A stretch of DNA of 64,000 nucleotides from Bryum argenteum (taxonomy: Eukaryota; Streptophyta; Bryopsida; Bryales; Bryaceae), in contig CM073324.1 of the NCBI GenBank assembly GCA_037043015.1, positions 16,830,597-16,894,596 of the forward strand, written 5' to 3'. This document shows positions 24,714-36,333 of the stretch, one piece after another. The position numbers were made by a program, and so were the translations under genes. The first letter of the stretch is position 1; each line of letters starts with the position of its first letter. The notes beneath the pieces are model-generated. The model saw only the letters and a program-made list of their open reading frames with translations. It ran no database searches and had not been told where the DNA came from.

Positions 24714-27700
24714 TTAAGTAAATTTAAGATTGTTTTAATTAAAAAGGAGGCTTGATTTGGAATACAACTCAACAATTCTTGTGAAAATGGACTTCAAACG
24801 AAGATCTATGGCTACATTTTAGCTTTTCATCCAACTTCATGAATTCTAACATTTTGCACATTTAGAGGTCAAAGTTTGGGTTTGGTATATACACAACTTA
24901 ATACGTGTATTGTACAATATGTCACAAGCTGATTTGGCAAAATCTGAAATATATTTTTATAAATGCCACAAATGATAAGAATTGTATATTGAATGAGATA
25001 TTATCTTCTATACAAATTAATAGATAAAAATTGAATTGTAAGTTTGCCAAAATCTCAATTTCAAAATCGATTGAAAATTCAAAGCTAAGACCTGCGTTAG
25101 TTTGTGATAACCAATATTGAATATGACCTACTAAGTATGGGTGTGTAAAAACTCAATTCTTCACTCAAAGTGATTAGATTGAGTAGGATTGGATTGAGTA
25201 TTAGCACAATCGTACTCTGAAGTTAATTATTTGATTGTGACATCTTACATTAGCCCAAATTTTACTTCAATGTCACTTGATTGTTGAGGTTTGACAATTT
25301 GCACTTCAATTGCAATGATTCTAGCAACGAACAATATCAATTTCATGCATGAGTATATCAAGTTCAATCATGTGTAATTTTAGCTCACACAATTTTGATA
25401 GCAAGTAGAATGATGAGGTCTAAAATGAAGTAAGCATCATTGAGAATAATGCAAATAAGTCAATAGTTTGGAGGCTTATATCCTAGATGAAGGCTCCTAT
25501 TTGCATCCAAATTATATTGAAATTAAACAAAATTAGTATAGTATGATTAAAGTTGAATGGTACATGAAACTTGCAAGAACGAGAGATTCACATCAATGTC
25601 ATTACTGATCAAAATTGAAAACAAAAGAGAATAGTATGTACTAAAAAGTTCAATTTATATATTGGATCTAGTTTTAATAGCTACTAAAAAAACATAAAAA
25701 TGTAGAATTTTCAATACAAGGAGAACAAGGTTTTCTGACTATGGTTTTAATCATATTGTCTGAAGCCACTCATTCAAAATTATTTTGAATATGATTATTG
25801 GTAATTGAAAAAAGAGGGTCCTTGTAGTTTGTAGAAAAGCTAAGGTTGGTCAACTTAGGGAAAGCATAAAAGCAACTACGGGGGATTGGAAAGAGCGGTT
25901 TTGCGTTTGCATCAGTGCCAATTAAACCATTGATCGCGCAATTGGAGGTTGCTAATACTATCATAGAGGAGCTTATCACTCAAGCTTAGACAAAAATTTG
26001 GAATTTAACATCATGCTGCAATAGAAAAAAACAATATAGATTTTTATTTTATTTTCCATTTCATAATCAAAATGATGAGGAGTATTTGATTTAATACAAG
26101 GTTTTCTACATGCCCAAACCCTATATGGATCCTTGTATTCCATAAGACCTGCATGTCTACACTATATAATCTTTAAAAAATAATTAAAAATGATTGAAAC
26201 TTCAAGGCAAAAGAATGCTTCGTATCTTAGTTAAATTTGGCCAACCTCTCTTCTTAAGGATAAATTCCATTCGGACAATCTACCGGTATGCTTTCACCAT
26301 TGTATGTTGACATTTCACGTGATCAAGGAATGCAAAGTATCGCAAAAGGTGAAGAAACGCTCTATTGGATGGGTGTCGTGGCAGAAAGATGGAACACCGA
26401 AGAAGATTGGCGAAGTACCTCAATAATAAGCACATGGCACGAAGCAAGTTGCAGATGCAAAAAAAGGTCCCGGCGATGAGATCTAATGTGTTTACTCACT
26501 AGCTGTCGTCCCCTTTGTACTACTACTCCCCATCCAACACTACTACCTATCATTCCCACAATAGCCAAGATCCCATCAATTTAACATATAATTAAACATT
26601 CAAACAAATTTATATATACCTCAATGTAGTGATAATCAACATAACAAGCATGGGACTTAGAAAAATGGTTTGCATTCTTTATTATAATTCTGAAAAGGTT
26701 GCATTGTGTAGCCCTTATGGTACTCCAAGTCCTTTGAAGTACAAACAATTGTTGTCTCATATGCACATAGGTATCAATTCGGTCTAATCTAAAGCTCCAT
26801 CTTCCACAAGGTCCGGGGATTACAACAAGAGAATTATTTCACAATTAATACAAGTCAAAAGATAATTTTGTATATCATTGACTTATAAGTGGATTTCAAC
26901 AGAAAATTGCATATACCATATGCAACTTTGGTATCGCCTCTTTCTCCTAGTCCTTGAGGTAAATTTAAAATTTGGATATGATTGAAGCTCTTATTTAACA
27001 AAATTCTATAGTCATGCAAAAAAATGTTGTAATGCAAACCTCTTGTTATCGCTCTATATTCTAAAGAGAATGATCTTCCTAAGACATGGAGCAAAAGTGA
27101 TATAAGCTTAACAATACTATTTGTGATATTTGCTATTGAAAGAGAAAGTCGAATCTGTGAACCCTTCATAGCAAAACAAGACCTCTTTCCTCAAAAGTCA
27201 TTAACCCACGAGAGTAATAAACTAGAATTCCAAACACTTTTCTAGATGAGTGCCAAAATAATTTAGATTGACCCATTCGACCTAAAGGATTGAACCTTAA
27301 TAGTAAGAATGATTTTGATTTGTGAAACTCACATAGTTCACAAATTGATAGTTGGCGCTAGCTGATATATTCCAACTTTCCTAAGAGAAATTTGACAACC
27401 CAAAATCTTGGTTAGGGTAATGTTACAAAAAATAATTAAAATAGGAGTAGACTCCACAAACTAAAATCAAATTGCTCTACAAGTGGTCTAAGAAATTCCT
27501 CTAATGCCTTCAATATTTCCATATTTCTAAAACAAAAAGACTACGCTAAGAAAGTGTACTAGAGGACGTACAAAGTCAAGTCGACCGCGATGGTACTAGT
27601 GAAAAATTGAGAGTTTCCACCAAGCTTTCCACCAAGAATGACTTATTGTACCACAAGCTATTATGATAAGTCACTCTAGCTTGGTCGAAGGTGCACACTT

Positions 27701-29008
27701 TTCTTCAAGTGTGGTTACAAAAAAAGAGTTACATAAACTTAACCCCAAATGTGGGTTGCAATACTACAATCTTCTCATATGACTTCAAAATTCTTAGAAT
27801 AAAAAAAGAAGAAAAAAAGAAAAAAACAAAGAAAAAAAGAAAAAAACACTCTTAGTAACCAAGTCTTGATAGAGAGAAGACGATTAGGATAGAAGATTTC
27901 AATACTTGTATAGAATGTTAATCCCTAAAGGTGAGTATAGCCCAAATCGGGTCAATCTGACTTAGGCCAACCTATGATTAACTATTATTAAATCACTTGA
28001 AGTTGAAACTTTTTGCAAGTTGTAGAGTTTTCTATACCTTTCAAAAAAGTCATCTCATGCTTCAAAATTCCTCATGCTCTAAGAGATATTCGCAGTCAAA
28101 GTTTTCAAACACTATTTAAAATTGCCGAAAATTGCGGTATATGCTCATTAATTTTATTCTCTAAATCTACCCAAAGCTAACTAAAGCACAAAAACTTCAA
28201 AAATTCACCAAAAATCAATACTATACTTTCTTTTTTTAGAATATGTAGAAAAGGTAGTAAGGCATGACTATAAAATTTCTATAATTAAAAGAACAATCTT
28301 TTACATGTTTTCTTTTAATGTTGAAAGTCTATGTATTTAAATTCTAGCATACCTCCATATGAAAGATCAAGCATTTCGTCAAGTTTTACAGGTCCTATGA
28401 CGGTAATAGTTACACACACATATTCCATACTCACTTGGAAACAAGAATTTGAACCTCATGTCAACTTTCTCTTCAAGAATGGTTATTTCCGCCCCCAAAA
28501 CATTTGACTATCATTCTACAACATGGATTTTTCATTTATTCTTTTCAAACTTTGAACGATATAATCACACAAATGGTGAGAAAAATCTGGTATACATGTA
28601 CATGTCCAACGTAGGTACTAAATCCCACAGTTAGATACTTTTAAAACTTGTCAAAACTCTAAATTTTGCATCTTGCATCAAAAGAGGGCAGTTTTGATGG
28701 CTTTTGACTATTTTGAGGCTGCACATGTGGATGAACAAGACAAGCGTGTTTAGTGCAAACCATTTAAAAATGAAACATCATTCCATCCCCCATTCATTCA
28801 CTCATTCATTCATAAAAATCCCCTTCAATCAATTAATAATTTTTAATAATTTGAGCACACCGATTGTGTGCTGTTGGCTGCCTGCAATGAATGCCAAGCC
28901 ATATTCTATCAAATCAGGCACTCAAGCAAAGGGACATCCAGTTGATATGGAAATTTGATCCCCGTGACCTAAAACAAGCGTATTACAAAATTGTATGGTT
29001 GAGATCTA
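24714..29008. other. Gene-free AT-rich stretch
   Basis: No gene supported. Small open frames at 25770-25979 and 26855-27169 (both -) and 26288-26479 (+) lack domains and convincing splice partners. An A/G-rich low-complexity run lies at about 27799-27848. Confidence 0.35.
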
Positions 29009-29435
29009 AGGTAGAATGACCTTACACCGCTCAAATAAGAGATTTAGCATGGTTGTGGACCTCGTGTGTATTGTTTGTAATTTTTCTTGGATGGGAAAAC
29101 AGGAGGGAGAGTGAATGCAAAAATTTCGAAAATAAAATAGTAAAAATTGAATTTACTACAAATTTTTTGAAGTCAAAAGTGTACATGACCTTAAAGTGAT
29201 CAATAGACTCTCCTTTTTATCCGGCAGACCAGTACTTTGTGGCGCTCACGCATGTAGCTAAAACCGTGCAAAAAGGTGTTAATGAACCATGAACCAATCA
29301 CCTCCCTACACAATTCCGTATCGAGTCACTATGCACCCTCAGATTTCACAACTGTTGTGGGTGCAATAAGGTCCACGCCATGGGCGGTCTACCCTGCGCT
29401 TCTAGGGGGCCGCGCGGTTTAAGGTCATTCTACCT
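29009..29435. mobile_element. TA-flanked inverted-repeat transposon, non-autonomous (427 bp)
   Basis: Termini AGGTAGAATGACCTTACACC at the left and the complement of GGTTTAAGGTCATTCTACCT at the right pair over about 22 bp. Flanking dinucleotides are TA at 29007-29008 and 29436-29437. The terminal word is itself nearly palindromic (AAGGT-AGAAT-GACCTT). No open frame of note. TA flanks suggest Tc1/mariner-like mobilisation, but the terminus is not Stowaway-like. Confidence 0.65.
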
Positions 29436-29446
29436 TAAGTAGTTAA

Positions 29447-29708
29447 CCCCTAAAGGCCCACGGCCGCCGATTCGGCTTTTACGGTCAAGGCCAAAAAAAA
29501 AATTACAGTCAACTTCAAATGTTATGATCTCACATCCAGTGATGATCCAACGGTTGAAAATTTTCACACTACTACCTATGGTAGTCTACTTCAAGATCCT
29601 ACGGTTGAAGTTATCAAAAATTTCCAAAAATATTGGACGTACCCGCATTAGTACATAGTGGTCAGTGTTGGGATTTCAAGCTCCCAAAACATCATGGGCC
29701 TTTAGGGG
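29447..29708. mobile_element. TTAA-bounded inverted-repeat element (262 bp), best-preserved termini
   Basis: Left end TTAA-CCCCTAAAGGCCCA at 29443, right end TGGGCCTTTAGGGG-TTAA finishing at 29712: perfect inverted repeats of 14 bp inside TTAA. No coding capacity. It starts eight bases from the end of the TA-flanked element at 29009-29435. TTAA targets are known for piggyBac and Kolobok transposons; which applies is not decided by the sequence. Confidence 0.75.
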
Positions 29709-30124
29709 TTAACCATGACACTGAGGAGAGTTTTGTTTTGAGAATAATAAATAAACCAAAGCAAATAAGGGTTTTTTTTTTTTTTTTTTTTGGGACAAAA
29801 AAGAACTTTTGCTCTCAAGCTAGACTCAAAATGGTGTGATCAAATTTGAATTGGGAAACTCCCTAGTCCCTAAAAAGAGAAAGTATTCTTGTTCGTTCAA
29901 AAGTCTTTACAACCTCGGAGTACTCTCATGAGGGTCTCTAATTTAGGACTTCACTTCCCGTTTGGGTCATATTTTAGTAAAAAGAAATAAGTGAATTAAA
30001 TATAGATCATTCCAGGCCTGAACATTGATTGCAAAAGTCCTAACTTTGGAATTGCAGTTTCTTCTTTACCAATTTTGGAATTGAATGGTCTCATTCAATG
30101 GATGTTCTCAAACTTCTTCTTATA

Positions 30125-30236
30125 GATTGATAGATAGATAGATAGGAACTCGGGTCCCTTTCTAAGGGGCCGGCGTGAATGAAGTGTCCTTTCGTAATGC
30201 TAATATCCCGATGGCCACCGGACAAGTTCTTCTTAT
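30125..30236 (-). mobile_element. SINE copy E, 5'-truncated, TATC tail
   Basis: A 112-bp reverse-oriented SINE 3' end with an exact 11-bp target duplication TTCTTCTTATA at 30114-30124 and 30237-30247. On the minus strand it runs from CTTGTCCGGTGGCC through GGACACTTCATTCACGCCGG to a clean TATC tail. It starts within about 10 bp of where copy D starts, so the two short copies share a near-identical 5' end. Confidence 0.88.
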
Positions 30237-30707
30237 ACATGTATGTATGTAGCCTAGGATGTATCTCAATAGGAAGCTCTTCTCCTGTAACTACTGGAGT
30301 TCGTTTTTGGTTGCATTGAAGTATGGTGCTATGGATAGTCCATCCAACTATGATGGGGTTCTTTGGACCTCGTTGTATGGGTAACTTGAAGCTCTTACAT
30401 GGGATATGTGGAGTATCTCTAAGGTACTGACGACTATGCAAGAATTAGTATAGTGCTCACCCCAAGAGGGGTAGTATAGTGGTGAGATGTTGTTGCATAG
30501 TAACCTTCACTATGCAGCAACATTAATTAATTAGTCTCAAGTTTTTTTTTTGCCACATGGACCCCTTGAGGGGATGCCACATGGACGCCATGAGTGATAT
30601 TACATATTATTCACATTTCATTCCTTGAGTGAGCCCCGAGCCCCCAGCCCCAACCCTCTTGTACTTTCCATAGAAGGAGGCAGTTACAAACAATAGGGGA
30701 TAAATGT

Positions 30708-30840
30708 CCTCCCCCAAGATCCCTACTCCCAAGACCCTGCCCAAGACCCCGCACCAAGACCCCTACCCAAGACCCCTCACCAAGACCTCCCGCCCCAAGA
30801 CCCCTAACCAAGACCCCCTGCCCCAAGACCCCCTGCTGGA
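30708..30840 (+). repeat. CCAAGACCCC minisatellite
   Basis: Degenerate tandem words of about 12-14 bp built on CCAAGACCCC(T/G), inside the insertion that splits SINE copy F. The open frames on both strands (Pro-rich on +, Gly-rich on -) are products of the repeat and not genes. Confidence 0.85.
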
Positions 30841-30911
30841 CCCTCTTATCCGAATTTTTCGGCGTGAAATGCGGACCGCATTTCTGGAGTATAAGTGAGA
30901 TTTTGGGAGAT

Positions 30912-31074
30912 AGTGGTGCTTGGATTAGATAAACATTTCCAGACAAAAAAAAAGTTGATCTTATCCAAGCGTTGACTATAACAAAACAATGCCTCTTTGC
31001 ATAATAAAGGGATAGGGACAACGTTCTTAACTAAACGTTGATCCTAACGAGGTTGATCTTATCCAAGTACCACT
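30912..31074. mobile_element. MITE-like element with AGTGGTRCTTGGAT termini
   Basis: Left end AGTGGTGCTTGGATTAGATAA, right end the complement AGTGGTACTTGGATAAGAT; total 163 bp, 15-20 bp imperfect inverted repeats. GTTGATCTTATCCAAG also occurs internally at 30953, a direct repeat of the right end. Its right end coincides with the right end of the 599-bp insertion. No target duplication of its own could be fixed. Confidence 0.55.
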
Positions 31075-31165
31075 GTAGTCCCGCCATTGGTGCGATGACC
31101 TTCGAGCATACATCCAAGGATAGGTCAAACAAAGACTCCTTTGCAGCCTTGAAGCGATGTTAAAT

Positions 31166-32537
31166 GCCTCATTCATGAACGTAGAATATTAATATCGTGT
31201 TGGACATATGAATCATATGGCGGAACATCAACTCTAGAATGATATTGCGATTGTTCACAAACTCAACAAGAAAAGATCTCTATGATCTCTATGAATGCAT
31301 CTCCACAAGGAGAATCCAACATGTAATTTTTTGATTTCTAAACCCTTCAAATATTGATGAAGGTAAAGCATTTACCAAATCACAAAATTCCTATTTCCTC
31401 AGATTTGCTTTGACTTTCAATACAATTTAAATATGATAATAAATAGTTACAGGAGCAATCACTTTGTACCACCTATTTATAGGTATAATCATAGTAAGGA
31501 CATTACACTGCAATGAGCCTTACACGAAGCACCTCGGCTGCATGCCCAATTCAATAAGGAATGAGATGAACTTAGAAATTTCCAAAAACTTATATACTTT
31601 ATTACAATCATTCAATTATCTAAGACTAAATTGCCAAACTAGCCAACACTCCACATGAGTTTCTTACAAATTTGTGTGATGGAACAAAATAGTGCCCATT
31701 GCACATGCAAGACCATTCGTAACAATAAATATGAACATATTCTTTAGACATACCAGTAGATTTGTTTACATAAAAGATACACCGCTTCAAGAAAAAAGAA
31801 GAAAATCATACTCTTACGCCATTTACTTCCACAAAAATATCTAGGCGTAAGTACACTTTACAATCTTAAAATTCTTGTTCCACATGGATTGGCTCTTTCC
31901 AACGCTATGATTGCCAATATAGAACAAAAACATTACACCTAGAGATCATGAATGTTGTTATGACCTCCTCGTAAAGCGAAAAGCGCACCACGTCAGCCCC
32001 ACTAGGTCCCGGGAAGGAGGAACGTACCTCCCAGTCAGCCGCACTCGGTGGGGGGAATGGAAGGTACCTTCCAGTCAGTCTGGAGGGGAATGGAAGGTAC
32101 CTACCCGAGTACCGGTGCCGCCAAATGGAACTTACCAATCAATTACCCCATAAAGTCACTCGTCATGGAGCCGACCCCCCTATTATTACGCCCATTAATA
32201 TTGGAGAGCTCCCGCATACGCATACGGATACAGATACGGATGAGATACGGTATTCAAACCTAGCGGTATACGTCGTCTTCTCCGTCCTCGCCAGAACGAA
32301 GTCCCCCTCCCCCTATTCAGCCATTTGTTGTGTGAGAGTTTCCGGCAAGGTCCCCGTAGCGCGTATTAGCGGACCGGTTTAGTGATAATCCATTTTGAAG
32401 ATTGCTGGTATTGAAATAGATCTCGATTGGGAGTCGCGGAGAGAGATTGAGAAATTTGCTTGTGCGGGGTTTGAGTGTGAGAGATCTGGGATCGTGGATT
32501 TCGTGCAATTTCGTGTTAGGGTGAGGGGAATTGGAAG
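31166..32537. other. Intergenic DNA and 5' flank of the LSD1-type gene
   Basis: Mostly AT-rich to about 31970. At 31995-32105 three imperfect repeats of about 38 bp carry GGAATGGAAGGTACCTTCCAGTCAG-like words with GGTACC palindromes. At 32205-32250 ATACGG is repeated. These lie within 550 bp upstream of the LSD1-type start codon and may be promoter or 5' UTR repeats; role not shown. Confidence 0.4.
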
Positions 32538-33140
32538 ATGCCGTATCAATCGATGCAAGGGCAAGGACAACAGGGGCAGGCTCCGCAGGTGCAACAGCAA
32601 GGGCAGTTGATTTGCAATGGATGTCGGACGCTGCTGGTGTATCCTCACGGCGCGAGCAATGTGCGATGCGCGCTTTGTCACACGGTGACGCAGGTGCCGG
32701 CTCACGGGACGGAGATGGCGCAGCTGGTGTGTGCCGGTTGTCGAACGCTGCTTATGTATATGCGCGGCGCGACGAGTGTGCAGTGCTCTTGCTGCCACAC
32801 CGTCAACCTGGCTATGGAGGCGCCTCAAGTCGCGCACATCAATTGTGGCGGGTGCGGCATGACGCTCATGTACGCGTACGGCGCTCAGAGCGTCAAATGC
32901 GCGCTCTGCCAGTTTGTCACCTCCATCGCGATGCCTGCCACGAGTAACAACAATATGCGTCTGCCGCTTCCTACTCAAAGACTCTCCGCTACCGGGCCTC
33001 CGTCCAACACTCCTGCTTCTTCTACTGCCCCGCCGCCCTCTCATACCAACACCGTCGTGGTGGAGAATCCCATGACCATGGACGAGACCGGCAAGCTCGT
33101 TAGCAATGTGGCTGTCGGAGTTTCCACCGATCGAAGGTAA
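32538..33140 (+). CDS. LOL: LSD1-type zinc-finger protein (LSD1/LOL family)
   Basis: A 200-aa protein with three LSD1 zinc fingers of the form CxxCRxxLMYxxGAxxVxCxxC at about residues 26-47, 65-86 and 103-124: [38 protein letters not shown] and [19 protein letters not shown]. All twelve zinc-binding Cys are present. The N-terminal 22 residues are Gln/Gly-rich and the C-terminal 70 residues are Ser/Thr/Pro-rich and probably disordered. In Arabidopsis LSD1 and LOL proteins are regulators of plant programmed cell death and oxidative-stress responses, acting in nucleus and cytosol by binding partners such as bZIP factors, metacaspases and catalases. The frame is open from ATG to stop in one exon, whereas LSD1-family genes in flowering plants usually have several introns; a retrocopy or old intron loss is possible. 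The gene lies alone in repeat-rich DNA. Confidence 0.95.
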   Translation: MPYQSMQGQGQQGQAPQVQQQGQLICNGCRTLLVYPHGASNVRCALCHTVTQVPAHGTEMAQLVCAGCRTLLMYMRGATSVQCSCCHTVNLAMEAPQVAHINCGGCGMTLMYAYGAQSVKCALCQFVTSIAMPATSNNNMRLPLPTQRLSATGPPSNTPASSTAPPPSHTNTVVVENPMTMDETGKLVSNVAVGVSTDRR

Positions 33141-33709
33141 CATCGCCGTCATCGTGATCTTTGAGGTTGTGTTGTTGTACTAAGTCTGGAAAACAACAAA
33201 AAAAAATATATAAAAAAGAAGGCTAGGAGGTGGTGGTATTATCGATTATGAGAGCCCGATTTCAAGCAGGTGAAAGAGGACTTCAGCGGTACTTCGGTGG
33301 TGTCTGACGAGCTCCGATTGGGTAGTATGGTGTATGCATAGTGGTGGGTTTAGGAATTGCTGCGGTAGGTTCAATTGTGCACTTCAATGCCAAGTTCCAT
33401 GTTACTTCTACTCTTCTCCTCCGTGTCCACTGCTTTCAGATCTGTTGTAAATCTCCCTTGTGGCTCCATTTTCAATGCGAGTTCTATGATAGCGTTCTCA
33501 TCGTACTTAGGACTCTGTCCTACGTTTTGTTGGAACTTTGCCTCCTGAGGCGGATCAAATTTTGTGATGGCAGCCAATTGAGCTCATATAATTGGTGTAA
33601 CCTGTCTCTGGCATGGGTAATGTAATGATCCATATCACGCCGAAGGCTGTGAGATGTTTTTTGAGTAGCTTTTGTAGTTGTTGAGTCGTTCATGCCTACT
33701 TAAGAGCCT

Positions 33710-34466
33710 ATGTGTGTTTCCGCCTACCGTATGCCTGGAAGAGATTGTGCCAAAATTAGATGTGAGGTAGATCAATTAGAGCAATCTCGAACACAGGATA
33801 AGATGGAACGGCCGCGCAACACCTGTAGCTGTTCGCAACCTGTGACAGGAAAATGGAATACTAGAGAACTCCCGAGTCTTCTGTCACCGGACCCTAAGAG
33901 AACTCGATCGTCGAAACAGAGTGGAACTCGTCCGCTACCGAAGCACATACAGTATAGAAATTTGAGACGGAGAGGACCATGGACACAACGACTGCTGGAA
34001 CAGAGTGGAAGACGTCCGCCGCCGAAAGAACGTTCGAAATCTGTGATAGTCATTTCGAAGCACAGAGTACTCTTTGGGACCGATAGGACCCTGGACATAT
34101 CGATCACGGAAACATAGTGAAAGACGTCTGCCACCGAATCATCGTACCGAATCTGTGAAAACGAAACCGAAATACCGAGAGGTTGTGACACCGAGAGAAC
34201 CTAGGACAAATAGAGTACCGAAACAGAGTGGAAAGCGTCGGCCACAGAAAACACGTTCGGAAGCTGAGGTAAAAGAACCGGAACACAGACAGGTTCTGAC
34301 ATCGAAACAGAGTGGAAAACTCAAAACAACAAGAAAACGAGAAATATCAGACATGTACAATGATCGAAGTGATGAATCTATGGATCATTTTTCCCCGAAA
34401 GAAGAGGGAGAGCTCAGTGATGAATCTATGGATCATTTTCCCCCGAAAGCAGATGAGAGTTCTTAG
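33710..34466 (+). CDS. Hypothetical basic protein made of ~37-residue repeats; reading frame shifts once
   Basis: I do not recognise this. The DNA contains four or five degenerate tandem units of about 110-120 bp, each encoding a core like QSGKRxPxKxRSExV followed by a variable part and an arginine-rich PxTxR segment. Units lie in one frame from about 33890 to 34075 and in another from 34074 to 34466, with periodicity continuing across the change. This means either a frameshift or a short unrecognised intron. The tail has two acidic repeats (SDESMDHF-PK) and ends with a stop at 34466. There is no clear start with upstream context. It follows the LSD1-type gene by about 600 bp on the same strand, and the DNA in between is probably that gene's 3' UTR. 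It could be a fast-evolving nuclear protein or just a repeat with open frames. Confidence 0.35.
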
Positions 34467-35067
34467 TTCGCAATTTTGTTCATGCTTTTCGAGATACTTC
34501 CTCTTCGAAGTGTATAGGTCTGTGTTGCATTCCAATCAGGCAAGGCAATTCGATTGCTTACACACGGACTGGCACCGTTAAGGAATGTCTTTTTAGTTTA
34601 TCTGCCTTTTCTAAAATTGTCCGGAGGGGATTGGAATTGCTATTTACAGACAGGCCTATTGATCTAAAAGTGCGTGTATTGTGGGTTCTAAATCATGAGC
34701 AACACAACTATATCGTGAGTTGGCAGCATGTTCAAACCGTGGAAGAATTTGTGGGCGCCTTGTAGATCTTTGGTGCGGAGAAAAGTGCTTTGTGGTGCCC
34801 ACATTCTGCACTTTTTGGTGCAATGAATGAAAAACTTGAGGTACACCAATCCTCTCTCTCTGTTACTTTGGTTCCGGATAACTCACACGTACATATTTTA
34901 CTCATTTTTCACGTATCCAAGATTGTTGCTGCAAATCCGCTTTTCTTCGATGCAGGTATACATCACATGTGCCATTTTGATGTGGAGTGACATTGGTTGT
35001 GCTTTGCTTGCTTTTGAGATGAGAATAAGTCATGTGGAGTGAAATTGGGAGTAATGAAGCTATGTGG

Positions 35068-35154
35068 AGTGAGATTGGTACTGATTGAGAGTGTCAAGTG
35101 AGATTGGCAGTGATTGAGAGTTTCAAGTGAGATTGGCAATGATTGAGAGTGTCA
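35068..35154 (+). repeat. 29-bp tandem repeat, three units
   Basis: Units of 29 bp close to AGTGAGATTGGCAGTGATTG-AGAGTGTCA. Looser relatives (GTGGAGTGAAATTGGGAGT) extend from about 34980 to 35450. Confidence 0.85.
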
Positions 35155-35910
35155 AGTTTTAGTCATTTGGTGATATGGAATTAGTTTTCCTCAGTTTTAT
35201 CATAAATTGTATTACTTACCTCATCGATCAATCCATATGGATGCTAACTAATTCTCCTTGTGACTAAGATTGTTGGTGCAGAGTTCTCTTTGTAGGTACA
35301 TCACATGGGGTGAGGTGAGAATGGTTGTGTTTTGTTCTTTGCAATGAGACGCTGTCATGTAGAGTAAGAAGTGCTAACTAAGAGATGAAGTCATGTGAAG
35401 TGAAATTGGGAGTGATTGAGAGTGCCAAGTTCCAGTCATGTAAAGTGGAATTTGTTGTGCTCACTTTCACCATAAGCTACCTAAATCACAAATTCGTTTA
35501 TTATTTGAGTCCCTCGCTTACTTTTTACTCTACAACCTACCATGATTCCCTCCTATTACTCCAACAACTCAACAAAATTGAAGTTGTGCTTGTCACATTG
35601 GCTTGGAATCTCCAATTTCATTACATATGTGAATATGTAAACCATCACTTCTAGAATCCTTGTTCATTAAACAAATCCATTATCTCTTGTGTTCCCAGAC
35701 TGCAAGGAATTAACTATCCAAAAAGCTCCCATAACATATAGCTAGTAAATGATTTTCATTGATGAAAATCTAGTAGTGAGATTGATTTTCTTACAAAGCA
35801 AGACGAACTTACATTTGTTGTTACATTTGTTGATAGACTTTCAACTGCGAGTTCTTAAGAACCAGAACTACGGTACCCCATGTGAGTGCTTCTACAGTAC
35901 CGTAATCCAC

Positions 35911-36081
35911 AAGTGGATGAAAAAGTGAGAAATGCCGGCAACCGACTCCAAATGAATGGATGCTTTTACCTTTTCTCTACAAGTGGATGAAAAGGTCCAG
36001 AATGCCAGCATTTCATAAATCATCCTCTCAAATAGATCTGGAAGTGGATGAAAAGGTCCAGAATGCCAGCATTTCATAAAT
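35911..36081 (+). repeat. 61-bp tandem repeat near the transporter 3' end
   Basis: Two nearly identical blocks beginning AAGTGGATGAAAAGGTCCAG (35981 and 36042) and a weaker third at 35911. They lie 250-420 bp beyond the stop codon of the minus-strand transporter gene and may be in or near its 3' UTR. Confidence 0.85.
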
Positions 36082-36333
36082 AGCAGTGCCTTTCAGTTTA
36101 TCAGTTTGTGATAAGTTTTCACCAAGGACTTTTACATACTCCGGCCCTACCTATTCAAGTGCCCAGCTCAATTCAACGAAACTTGCACCCACCCACACTC
36201 ATGTGGAGTATGAGAGCCACTACCTTCATGGCTATGGCTAACAATAATCTAATAGAAGAATAAGCTCCGATCTTTCTAGAACCGGAGCGAATTTGATACA
36301 CAAGGGAATTTTTTCTAGTATGGGGTACTATTA

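Larger units (their letters stand above)
30310..31165 (+). mobile_element. SINE copy F, diverged, split by a ~600-bp insertion
   Basis: The 5' part (about 30310-30475) matches the SINE body (GGTGCTATGGATAGTCCATC, CTTTGGACCTCGTTGTATGG, CCCAAGAGGGGTAGT). The 3' part resumes at about 31075 (GTAGTCCCGCCATTGGTGCG, ATCCAAGGATAGGTCAAAC). Between them lie 599 bp flanked on both sides by GTAGT (30471-30475 and 31075-31079), consistent with a 5-bp target duplication of the inserted piece. The head with the tRNA boxes is not recognisable. Confidence 0.65.

Noticed and set aside
26855-27169. 104-aa minus-strand frame as a gene
   Set aside because: No family recognised, no consistent splice partners, composition like the surrounding AT-rich DNA.
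32379-33152. 257-aa minus-strand frame
   Set aside because: Shadow of the LSD1-type gene, whose three zinc fingers are unmistakable on the plus strand.
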